From contig NW_023603184.1 of assembly GCF_014898055.3 (NCBI RefSeq), forward strand, positions 114,628,615 to 114,692,614: 64,000 bases of DNA, read 5' to 3'. The notes beneath the pieces are model-generated. The model was not told where the DNA came from and searched no databases. It saw nothing but the letters and a program-made list of their open reading frames with translations. The stretch is from Talpa occidentalis (lineage: Eukaryota > Chordata > Mammalia > Eulipotyphla > Talpidae). Positions within the stretch are counted from its first letter, which is position 1; each line of letters opens with the position of its first letter. A program made the position numbers and the translations under genes. This document shows, one piece after another, positions 33,281 through 43,936 of this stretch.

Positions 33281-35279
33281 TCTCCAGAGGATACTTGCAT
33301 GGTTTTCCTTATGAAACATTGTAGGAGAATAAAAGACAAAACATGATAATAAGTACAAGCTAAGTTTATAGATTCCTTGAAAAAAGGTGAGAAACTTTTC
33401 TTTTGGCGTCTAATTTTTTATGAGATTGCAGCCAAATCACCTGATAGAAAGTTGAAGAAGACAGAATGAGTGAAGAGTTGTTGATACAAGCACTTCAGAG
33501 AGGAGAGAAAAGGTGACTAGAGATATACAGTAATGTTGAAGTCTAGTCAATATTGACAGCACAGTTAAGGTTACAAACAATGACTTTATATGTATTGGTA
33601 CAGGTTGGATTTGGAGAAGACAAACTGCTCTTATCTGTGGTTGGAAATGGATCAAAATTATTATTCAAAATGTATGAGGTGCGTGGGGGGGGGGGGGGAG
33701 GTGAGGGAGGGAGATGTCAAGCCTTCTGAATATATTCCAGGAGGGCAATGAAGTCAAACTAGGATTATATACAAATGGAAAGAAGTTGAGAGTTATGGGG
33801 CAGAGAGTTCAGTGGAATAAATTTCTCAGTGAAATTGAAGAGCCAAGATGATTAGAATGTGTGAGCAGAACAGAGACTTTCTGAAATGGCCTGAGGCCTT
33901 TGCATAAGATTTTAGTTGATTGCAATGTTTCACAGTAATTCCCAAAAAATGACACTTCCAGTATATGATTGTGGGAATTGCTAACTGAAATAGATAGAAT
34001 TTTGAAGTTCGAAATGTCCCAAAGTTAAAGTATTAGCTATGTGGATGCTAAAGTAACCCTAAAATATGGAAGAACTTGAAGAGAAAAGGAAGAAGATGGG
34101 CTCAATGCCAAAACTTTCAGTAAATGTTGATAGTGCCCAGGTAGTCATAAAATGTAAATACAATGAAAAGGAAAATTTATTAGACTTTCTGATTCTTAAA
34201 ATCAAGTAGAGATTTGATTCCTTAACAAAGTAGGATATTGACCTACACAGAGAATTGGCACCAAAATATACAGTGAAATTTCTGTAAAATATGTTTTATA
34301 TACCACTGTTTTTCAAAAGTATTGCCTGTAATAACTCATTACAATGTTTGTAATAAAGAGGTATATGTGTGAATGTACACAACTTAGTCTTAGATGATAT
34401 AACAAATCTCCAGGTTGCCTAATTATTCTTCTCTTCTTATTAAATACTTTTCTATAAACATAATTTGACTTGAGAAAATACATATAACATGGCATGGCTA
34501 GAACAATAACTTTACAGTTGGAGTTTACAATTGGAGTTAAAATCTTATATTCTGTTTCTCTAAGAACTCTTGGAGTTTTCACACTATAAATCATTAACAA
34601 TAATGAAACTAGTTGCAGCTGGCATTTTATCTCTGAGGATCAAATGGGAGGATGAATTTTATGGTTAAAGCTACAAAGGAAGTGACAACAAACTTCTGAC
34701 TGCTTTAATGAAATGCATATAGATCTTACATCTACATTAGCAGGAAAACTAAAACAAATTTTGGTGCCTAAAGGAAATACTGCTTTCTCCAGCTGCTTGA
34801 GTTGAGTCATTACCTCTGAGAGAATGTATTTGCTGACAGGGGATATATTGACTGCGTTCACTATGTGCTTTGTGAGAAAGCCAAAGTATATTTTCCTTTT
34901 CAATGTAGCAGTCATGGAATCAAGAGAGTTATGCTGTATTTATACCATAGGACATATTTTTCAGTATGTCTAGTGTTAGTAGACCAAATCAGCCTCTAGG
35001 TTTCTGTTTGCTTTCCTGAGAAATCAATAAAATCAAGTAGTGATGGAAATACCATCTGCACAAATCTTTCAAGAACAGTCTCATAATAGCATTAAAAGAA
35101 GTACAGTGATTTAATTTCTTTGAACACTATAATGTAACAAGTATTTGGGATAACATATGAGCATCTAGAAGAGTTACACTTATAGAAAACCATGACTAGA
35201 TTGTAGTAAAACACACTGAATGATAATATCTGAACAATGATTTTATAATATGGTAATGATTGGAATCAAGCATGGGAAA
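33281..35279. other. Unique sequence with a G14 run
   Basis: No gene recognised. A G14 homopolymer at 33685-33698 is followed by GGTGAGGGAGGG. The longest antisense frames (91-95 codons at 34313-34915) have no known domain or clear splice context. Confidence 0.4.
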
Positions 35280-35790
35280 ATCTGTGATAATTCAGATACT
35301 TTTACAAGGCCAACATAATCTTGATATTAAAGCTAACAAAATATCTCCAAAAGAACAGTAAAGCCAATCTCTTTTATGAACAAACATGAAAACTCTAAAG
35401 AAAATAAAATCAAACAAAATATATTGATATGTAAGAAAAAGCTATTACATTGTAACTAGATAGATTTTATTACAGAAGTAAAATATTGATTTAACTTTTG
35501 ATAATAATTATAATTCAACATTTAAATGAAAAGCATTTAATCACCTCAATAGTTACAGAAAAAATATTTATACCTGTTCAAATACTTAGCAAAAATTCAA
35601 TTAAACATGTTAAAAATTTCTACACAAAACAAACATTATTGAGACAATTTACAAAAGACGTAAGTAAATTGAGAACTATTTCATATTCATGAATCAGAGA
35701 TATTCTGATATAAATAATATAAAGATGTAACATTTCCTTTATTTAGGTCTTTAATGTAACCAATTGAAAATCCCAATGGAATTAAAGGCA
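35280..35790 (+). repeat. Very old L1 ORF2 relic
   Basis: Strongly decayed sense L1 reverse-transcriptase text: 'aacataatcttgatattaaa', 'aagccaatctcttttatgaa', 'tcacctcaatagttacagaa' followed by 'aaaatatttatacctgttca'. The order fits the RT region of the intact L1 at 58.1-58.4 kb. Confidence 0.5.
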
Positions 35791-35794
35791 ACTA

Positions 35795-36003
35795 AAACAG
35801 GGTTTTACAACATACAGCCTGTGTACCAGATACAGGTGACAGGGGATATATTGTTACCTCTCATTCTTTTACATATTGTGTATCCATTATTTTTGTTTTA
35901 TCAGCAGAGGTGAATAGTTATGACCAATTCTACATGGCCTACAAAATGAAGAAATATTTATTATCTGTTTCTTTATAGAAAAACTTGGCCAACTCTTGGT
36001 CTA
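35795..36003. mobile_element. hAT-like non-autonomous DNA transposon relic
   Basis: About 210 bp matching the layout of a common MER-type hAT element. One end has 'acagggttttacaacataca'; the middle has 'ttttacatattgtgtatcca', 'gaggtgaatagttatgacca' and 'aatatttattatctgtttct'; the other end has 'aaacttggccaactcttgg'. The two ends are roughly inverted repeats. Exact subfamily not assigned. Confidence 0.6.
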
Positions 36004-36023
36004 GACATACTTAAAAGAGAACA

Positions 36024-36136
36024 GGGCCTCCCCTGGTGGCGCAGCGGTTGACCGCTGGGCTGCGAGGCTGCCCACAGCCTCTGCAGCGCCGGTTAGTTCC
36101 CCTGCTGCCGGCAAGGGTCCCACAAAAAAAAAAAAA
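36024..36136 (+). mobile_element. Head-only truncated SINE
   Basis: Contains only the tRNA-like head of the SINE (gggcctcccctggtggcgca to ggcaagggtcccac, about 100 bp), followed straight away by an A13 run. The body, AATAAA tail and TCTTT terminator are missing. The B box is altered (GGTTAGTTCCC). An imperfect flanking repeat, about 8 of 10 matching, is at 36014-36023 and 36135-36144. This is consistent with insertion from a truncated or processed RNA, or a later deletion. Confidence 0.8.
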
Positions 36137-36144
36137 AGAAGAAC

Positions 36145-36751
36145 AAATCTGAGGGACTTATACCACTGAATATCAAGACATTATAAAATACTTAAGTAGT
36201 TAATAATGCTTATTATTATAAGGGTGACTTAGCATCATGTAATAGACAAACACACACAGATAAATAAATGAATAAAAAATGTTCAGAATCAGACAAAAGC
36301 TTACATGGACACATGACTTAATACCAGAGCAATATGCTCAAATTGTGTATTCAGTGAAGGTATCTGGATAAAAAAGAATTTCAACCCATCTCTTATGTAC
36401 AAGGGCATTGGAGAGTTAAATATGAAAAGTCAAACAATACAGTTAATAGATGAAATCATAGAAGAATATCTTCATATCTTTTAATGATGTAAAACATGGA
36501 AAAATGCTACCAATAAAGAAGAGACTATTATATGACATTAAAATTAGAAATATCTCTACATTATGAATACCAGTAAGGAAATAGAGGTGCTGGGTCACAA
36601 AACAAGTGTCCATAAATTCATAAAGATTGAAATCATTTCAAGTATCTTCTCAATCATAATGGTATCAATGTAGAGATCATAAAAAAAAGAAAGTCAGGAA
36701 AACTCCTAATACGAAATACTCGCAACATACTACTGCATCACATTGGGTTAG
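36145..36751 (+). repeat. Very old L1 ORF2 relic, continued
   Basis: Decayed sense ORF2 text in the order of the region after the RT domain: 'ttcagaatcagacaaaagct', 'acacatgacttaataccaga', 'gatgaaatcatagaagaata'. Probably the same element as 35280-35790, separated by the DNA transposon and SINE. Confidence 0.45.
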
Positions 36752-36762
36752 CAAGGAAATCA

Positions 36763-37033
36763 GGGCCTCCCTGGTGGCGCAAGGGGTTAAGACACAATCT
36801 ATGAGGCTGTCTGCAGCCACTGCAGCACGAGTTCAATCCCCAGCTGGGGAAATACCCATATGGTGCAGCGGACCTCTCCTGCCTTGCCTGCTGCTCCCCT
36901 CAGCAGTGTATTTCAGTAGATCTACCTATTCTGTTCCCCATTCCGTCTCTGGTGAGTCTTCTCACCCCCCACACCTCTGGCCTGTACCCCAGTTCTTGTA
37001 TGCATAAATAAATAAATCTTAAAAAAAAAAAAA
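36763..37033 (+). mobile_element. tRNA-derived SINE, second subfamily
   Basis: Full-length copy of the second subfamily: head gggcctccctggtggcgcaa, A-box region GGCGCAAGGGG, B-box region GTTCAATCCCC, then 'tgtatttcagtagatctacc' and 'acacctctggcctgtacccc'. The tail is AAATAAATAAATC then A-run. Target-site duplication caaggaaatca at 36752-36762 and 37034-37044. Confidence 0.94.
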
Positions 37034-37044
37034 CAAGGAAATCA

Positions 37045-39705
37045 AAGGATATATTTTGAAAAATACCTGTAAACCCTCAGAAAGAAGACGGTAGCTTCCA
37101 GGACATATGCAACTTGTAGTGGATAACTCAGAAATACAGAGGATCATAAGAAACTACTAGGGGCCTCCCCGATGGCGCAGCAGTTGAGCGCTGGTTGCGA
37201 AGCTGCCCGCGGCCTCTGCGGCGCTGGTTCGATCCCCGGCTGCTCCTGGGCCACCAGAGGAGGGTCCCACATGGTGCGCAGACCTCTCCTGCCACCCGCT
37301 GCTCCCCTCAGCAGTGTACTTCGGTCCTTCTGCCTGCTCTGCTCCCTGCTCTGGCTCTGGTAAATTCTCTCACCCTCCCGCGCTTCTGACTGTACCCAGT
37401 GCATGTATAAACAAACAAATAAATAAAACATGCCTCTATAAAAAAAATTAAAAAAAGAAACTACTATTAACATTTTTGTGGCAATAATTTGAATAACAGA
37501 GAAGCAATGGACTAATTTTTTGATGCATGGAATCTTCTAATACTGAATTTGGATGAAACAGAAAATCCTAAAAACCAATTAGAAGTAAGGAATTTTAAAT
37601 GGTAATCTAAAGTCTCCCAAAATACAAAAGCACAGGATGAGATGATTTCATTAGGAAGTTCTACCAAACCTTCAAGGAGGAACAAATACCTTTCTCCAAC
37701 TCTTCCATAAAAGTGAGGAAGAGGATACTTCCAAACATATTTTGTGAGTCCAACATTACTCTGATTTGAAAAGCAGAAAAGGGTATCACCAACAAAAAAG
37801 AAAGCTACAGACCAATATCCCTGAAGAACATAGATGCAAAAGTCCTCAACAAAATCTTAGCATATATTTCAAATCAACAATATATTTAATATATTTATCT
37901 AGTGGGGTTTATTCCAGAGATTCAAGGAAGGTTCAACTTATGCAAATCAATCAATGAAATTCACTACATCAACAAAAGGATGCTAAAAATCATATGGTCA
38001 TATCAATAGACCCAGAAAAATCATTTGACAAGACTCAACACCATTTATCATTAAAAAGTAATTAAGAAATGTGGGAAAGTAGGAGCAGACCTACTTTATA
38101 ATTATTCCTTACATCTAATTATTCAAATTATTGCCACAAAAATGTTAATAGTAGTTTCTTATAATAAAGGCTACATACGTCAAACCAACAGCTAGTAGCA
38201 ACTCAATGGTGAGAAAATGAAAGCTTTTCTTTTAAGGATATCTTTGTACAAGACACTGCTGTTTAACATAGTATTAGAGACCCTAATTAGAGCAAAGAGG
38301 CAAAAGAAAGATATAATAATAACTCACATTGGAAAAGATGTTAAACACCACTATTTTCATACATTAAACCCTGATAAAAGCTGCTAAAAGACTATTAGAA
38401 ATAGTAAATGAGCACCACAAAATGGCAGACTAGAAAATCAATGTACGAAAAAATATGTTCCATTCCTGTATGCAAACAAACAATAAGAGAAAGAAATCAA
38501 GAACATAGTGCAATTTCCAATTGCATCAAAAATAATTAAAAAGCAATAATTAAATATAAAAAATACTTTTAACAAAGCAGGTGAGAGGTAAAAGACTTGT
38601 ACAATGGAAACTCTAAGATAATCTTTAAAAGAAATAGAAGACACAAATATATATATATATATAAAGATATTCCTTGTTCAAGGATTGGAAGAATTAACAT
38701 TGTAAAATGGTCCTATACTCAAAGCAATATACAGATTGAATGCAAGCACTATAAAAATATCAATGGCATTCTTCAAAGAAGTAGAACAAACATTACTGAA
38801 ATTTATATGGAAACACAGAAGACACTGAATAGCCAGGGAATCTGCAATATAATTGAAATAGAAATAAATAACTGAAAAATCCTAAATATTTAGAAATTAA
38901 ACAACACATTCCTAAATAACCAATGGGTCAAAGGAGTCTCAAAAGAAATGAAAGAAGGAAATAAAAAGTAGACAGTTGAATGTAATAAAAGGAAGAAAAG
39001 TCTTGAACAGGCACTACGCAAGAAGGGATTTCCAAATAGCTGATAAAATATGTGAAAAATTGCTTAACATAATAAATCACCAGGAAAATACAAATAAAAA
39101 CCACAAAATTTTAAAAATGACAAGTCTACATGGTGAGAAGGACAGAAAACAACTGGAATGCTGATCAGTGCAAAAGCTGGTACAAAACTGGGGAAACTTT
39201 GTAAACGGAGCATATGCTCCAACATAAGACAGTCTGAGAGCTATATCAGCTGGACTTTACCAAGAAAAATTTCACGTATATGAATATTCACAGAATTATT
39301 CATAATAGCCAAACCAAGATATAATTTAAATATTTCTCAGTGGTAGAAAATATAACCGAATTGTTGTAGGAACAAATCTCACAGTCAAAAAAGCTGAATG
39401 AAAGAGTCCACCCCAAAATAATTCAAATTGCATGATTTCTTTCATATAAGTTCAAAAAGTGGTAAATGTAGTTCTTGGTATTGGAAGTCAGATTAGTGGT
39501 TGGTTACTTGCCATTTAGAGAAAGTTACAGGAGGGTAGTGTGTGAAGGACATTTCTAAGATGCTAGTGATGTTTTACTTCTTGACTTTGTTGGCAGTTAC
39601 ATGAATATGTTCTTTTTATGACAGTACACTAATCTGCACAATTTTATTTTATGTATTTTCTATAATATGATTCATTTCAATAAAATTTTTAAGATAAATA
39701 CCAAA
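37045..39705 (+). repeat. Decayed L1 (ORF2 and 3'UTR), interrupted by a SINE
   Basis: Sense L1. ORF2 text at 'ctcagaaatacagaggatca' is interrupted by the SINE at 37160-37454. It continues through the reverse-transcriptase region ('gaagttctaccaaaccttc', 'gaccaatatccctgaagaa', 'ggggtttattccagagattc', 'tcaatggcattcttcaaaga') and a decayed C-terminal part, to a 3' end near 39.70 kb ending 'atttcaataaaattttt'. A (TA)n tract expanded at 38648-38662. Multiple stops and frameshifts; no protein possible. The first 100 bp is tentative. Confidence 0.75.
37160..37454 (+). mobile_element. tRNA-derived SINE, full-length, inside L1
   Basis: Young-subfamily copy: gggcctccccgatggcgcag, A box TGGCGCAGCAG, B box GGTTCGATCCC, then a GC-rich body. 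The tail has AAACAAATAAATAAAAC and a run ending AAATTAAAAAA. Target-site duplication aagaaactacta at 37148-37159 and 37455-37466. It splits L1 ORF2 sequence, so it postdates that L1. Confidence 0.95.
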
Positions 39706-41034
39706 TTTCACTGTGTGGAGTATGGTCCTTCTTACTTCAGCACTTATGCTACCCACCACCCAAGGACTCATTTTCTGCATCTAAGGTATTAATATGGTCT
39801 TCAAATATTTTAGACCTGTTTAATTTTTAGATTTTAACACAGACTCTTAATTTGCAGGAGGAAGAAACAGAATTGCTCATTTTGAAAGTTCAGCTCACAT
39901 TCCAAGAAGTTATGTAATTTCCTGTTTGATAGAGCAAAGTTCCTTGTTTCAATAATAAATGACCTCTCTGTGTCCTCTACAGTATTAGAAAACATTCTTC
40001 TGTAAAATTCTTTTTAGGTTTTCAGTTTCTTTTCAGGGTTATTGATGTTCCATCCAAAGCCAGAGAAGAGAGCTGAAATTCCTCTTCTTGGATTCCACAT
40101 CAGATTGCTAGCTTAGGGCCCTCACCCTCAAAGTTTCTACTTTAACAGTTTGTGCTTATAGTTGTACCTCATTCATTCTGATGCATTCATAGTGCTTCAC
40201 AACTCTTTATCATTTAAAAAAAAAGGAATTTTTGGCCCAAAAAGCAAATAAGAAAGTATAGAATTTTAAGTCAAATTGCAATTTGATAAATGTACTTAAA
40301 GAATTAAGAGTACTGATTTATTTCAGGTAAAGTTAACCTCAGAATATATTGCATTATTGCATTAATATCTGGCAACTTAAATTTTAATTTAAATTGTGAA
40401 TTCAATTCAAGAAGTGAATAAAAGGAATACTTTTATGATTCTGGAGACAAAGTCATCCAAGACTTTTTACCTATTATTTTGTCCTATTTTAGTTAACTAG
40501 TAACTGTCACATACGTTTTGAATATATTAAAAGGAAATAATAATTACAGTTATTGATCACATTGATTTCTAAAAATATTTTATTCCTGTAGAAAAGAAAT
40601 TGGTTAGTAAAAAACAAATGATCTGAAAGGCACCCATCTTATGTCTTGTATTTGGAAACTAAAATGAGAAACAGGAACTGGTTTTATGGGTAGGAATGTG
40701 GAAGGCTATTAGAAATGTTTTATACATATATGGCTATTTTTAGCAAAAGATGAAATATTGCAGTCTCCCAGCCACAAACTGTAGAGTGAAGAATGTTGTA
40801 TCTGTCTTCTTCAGTTTTCTTCCATCCAATCAGTCCAAAGCATTAGATAATTTACATATGAGTGAGCCAAAGACTGCCTCATATATAATGGTCTGCACTC
40901 ATTTCTGCTTTTATTTTTTTTTCTTTCAATGTTAAAGCCATTTCTCAAATATTTATCTTCCTCGTTTCATTTCAAATTAAAAATGAGCCTGAATGGCTCC
41001 TGTAAGATGGAGAAAGTGCCATTATTGAATAATG
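39706..41034. other. Unique AT-rich sequence, no gene seen
   Basis: About 1.3 kb without a recognised gene or repeat family. Confidence 0.4.
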
Positions 41035-41250
41035 GAAAATGACTAAACTTGGGATTTGGAAGGTTGACTTCTTGTACTGGCATCAGCCTCCAGCATTCCT
41101 TTGGGTGCATCAATCTGAGCCTCAGTTTTCTCATTTGTGAAATGTAAATAAGAACTGTTGTTCCACTCATCTTGCTGGTTGTTGTGAGTGAGTTAAATGT
41201 AAAGGCTTGGTGAAAACCTACTACATAAATGGAAGTTGTTATTACTACTA
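41035..41250 (+). repeat. MIR SINE relic
   Basis: Sense MIR landmarks in order: 'ctaaacttgggatttggaag', 'atcaatctgagcctcagttt', 'tctcatttgtgaaatgtaaa', 'tggttgttgtgagtgagtta', 'tactacataaatggaagttg'. Confidence 0.75.
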
Positions 41251-42955
41251 CTATTTTTATAACTTTTTTTTGGGATTAGGTTTCTAAGATGTATTCCTGT
41301 GTTTGAATGAATCACTTGATTTAAACCTGAATTAATTTCTTTGGACCTGGAAACTTCTAAGAGCTATCTGATATTGTAACTTGTAGGAAATATTTAAAAT
41401 TTTAGAAACTAAGGAAACCTGCTTTCTATTTAGGTGAAAGTGGCTTGTGAAGACTACCTAGTCTGTTTTAGATATAGAATTAAAGGGGAAAAAAAAGACA
41501 GGGAGGGTATCTTTTACAAAAACTAAATCATTGCCATTGACAATTTCTGTTTATTTAAGTGGACTATCCTGGAGTGCGAGGGTTATCCTTTGAAAATGTG
41601 CTACCAGGGGCAACCAAGGCCATTTACTGAAAGATAATGGCTCTATTTCAATTACTTCTAAGTAACTTCCAGATCTTTTTCCCCATGATCTTATAATTTG
41701 GCTCCCCTTGCTAGTCAGCACCATGCTGCCAGCCTCTCCCATTTCTAGGCTGTAGCCACGCTCCCCACCCTTGTGTGCTTCTGAATGTCATAGCTTTGAG
41801 GTTTCCAAAAGACAAACAGAGCCTATTCCTACCCCCAGTGGCAACTTTTGAGAATTTCAACCCATGTGTTCCATTTATTGGCCCTGGAGACGCAGACAAA
41901 GGAAACTTATGGGACAACTCCTACAGTGCTTAAAGCAGCTGACTCATGTGCCTTAGGTCAGGTTGACTTTGTGAAGACCTCATAACTTTCTTGATGTATC
42001 CTCAGATCTTTCTGACCAGTTGCCAGTAGCATTAGTAGAAAAGCTAAAGTTCCTAGTCCCATGACACAACTCCAGCCCCCAACCACAGTTCAGAAATACA
42101 GCGGAGTGACAGGAGAAGCTCCTGTATCACATGTGGCTTGGTGTGGCAGGTCATACAGTTTGGTCCAATTGTTCATGCAGGGATTTCTTAAATTAGTCAA
42201 GAGAATTTATATTGTGTACTGGAACACACACTATTTTTTTCTCAATTATGCATATTATGCATTTATTTTTAGGTAGACTTCTTATACTTCTACACTATAT
42301 TTTCAGTGCTAACATCAGGTAATCTTTAACTATGTTTTAGAGCATAGTGCCGAAAACTGCATGTGGAATATTGGCAATAAGGAGAAAGGAGGGGTGCAGA
42401 AAAGCTGCCCAGAACATCATTTGTAATACATTGGTCATGATTTTCTCTTTCATCCTCAGGAGGTTGTGATAATATATTCAGCCAATGGAGAAATAATTTA
42501 ATATTACTGCAGCCAGGGATCTCTGAGAAATGCTTTCAATTCCCCACATTGGTCTTAGCAGCAATATTTCTATATTAATGTCAGCTTTCATTAGTTCACA
42601 CCATTAACTATTGGGAAATCACAAAATCTGTCAGGTTACTCATATTAATCAACACATAGCCTTATTTGGCTACTGAAAATTTTACAGTGCTATCCATATC
42701 TTCATTTTATATTCCTTCAAAATAATTTTTTAAATATTTCCTTGTTCCTATACGACATTTTTGGTTATTCCATAATAGTATCTTTTGTTTATGTCTTTGC
42801 CATTACAAGTAATAAAGACTTCCAAAATGCATCTTCTAAGTAACAGTTCACCTTTCAATTTTTTTATTTACATTCAGGATTCTGAGAAAATAACCTCCCC
42901 CACCCCCAAAGTCAGTACTTGAACCAAACGCTTTCTCTTTTCACTCTTCCCTTTC
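41251..42955. other. Unique sequence, no gene seen
   Basis: About 1.7 kb without a recognised feature. Two antisense open frames of 63 and 68 codons overlap at 41.55-41.92 kb; no domain or splice support. Confidence 0.4.
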
Positions 42956-43245
42956 ATTGGCTGATTTTCACTGACATTTCAGACTGTAAGTGAAATAAAT
43001 GTCCCTTCTAGAGGGAGACCTTTCCTAAATCCTAGGATAGCTTAGGTCCTCTAGTAAGACACACTTAGCCCCTGTGATTTTAGGTTCATATCATATCATG
43101 CTAGTGTTGGTAGATACCAATTTGTAGAATTGTTTGTTTCATGATTTCACCTCTGGACTGTAAGTGCCATGAGGGTAGGAATCAGGTTTGTTTTAAACAC
43201 TGCTAAATTTCCTTTGTCTAATAGAGTACCTGTCACTTAGCTCAA
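42956..43245 (+). repeat. L2 LINE 3'-end relic
   Basis: Sense L2 tail: 'agggagacctttcctaaatc', 'gatttcacctctggactgta', 'agtgccatgagggtaggaat', 'agagtacctgtcacttag'. The usual landmarks of the L2 end are in order. Confidence 0.75.
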
Positions 43246-43770
43246 GGTTTCATCTGACCAAAGAATGTACAAACCATCATCACTCTGCCCACAGTTCCTA
43301 TAAACTGGAAACATGTAATCCTGATAAAATCTGGAGCAAATTCAGTAACACTTATAGCTACCTTGACCAGGTAGCAGGAGCCAAGGAAGCAGGAGAATCT
43401 TCTGAGTTTTAATTCAGTTCGCAATACTTTCATGATGCGTTAATTCTCCAAGTCTCCTCAAACTAATCTTAGAATCAAAGTCTATCTAGAGGGAAGCTGT
43501 ATTTTGTATTTCTGATGCGCTTTCATGGACTAGCTTTAAGTCCTAATCCTAAAATATGGGTGGCATTCTCAGTTGCCACATAATCTGTTTGAAACACTGC
43601 TTTTTTGTCTACAGCATGAACGAACAGAGATCTACAATTATTGTTCCTATTGCTCTTAGAAGCTATCATTAAATGGCTGAAAACAAAATTCCTTAATTAA
43701 TTCTCTTTTTGAACCATATCAATTAAATATATTACTAACAACTAAGTTCCTTCCAGGTCCCATTCTTCAT
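43246..43770. other. Unique sequence, no gene seen
   Basis: No recognised feature. Confidence 0.4.
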
Positions 43771-43774
43771 ATTA

Positions 43775-43936
43775 AAAAGTGGGCAGGGAGCACAATAGAC
43801 TACGGTGGAAGAATATGGGAGTTTGGGTGGTTGGTGTGGTTGGGTGATAATACCTGAAGTGTGAGATCCTATAACTCCAAATCAAAAACAACATTGTAAA
43901 CCAATGCTACACCAATAAAATAAATAAATGAAAATT
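43775..43936 (+). repeat. L1 3'UTR relic
   Basis: 5'-truncated to the last 160 bp: 'ggagcacaatagactacggt', 'gttggtgtggttgggtgata', 'cattgtaaaccaatgctaca' then AATAAAATAAATAAATG. It parallels the 3'UTR end at 26.33-26.49 kb and is probably the same old subfamily. Confidence 0.75.

Noticed and set aside
34640..34915. 91-codon antisense frame with a reasonable protein-like start
   Set aside because: No family recognised and no flanking splice support. Composition is not distinguishable from chance.
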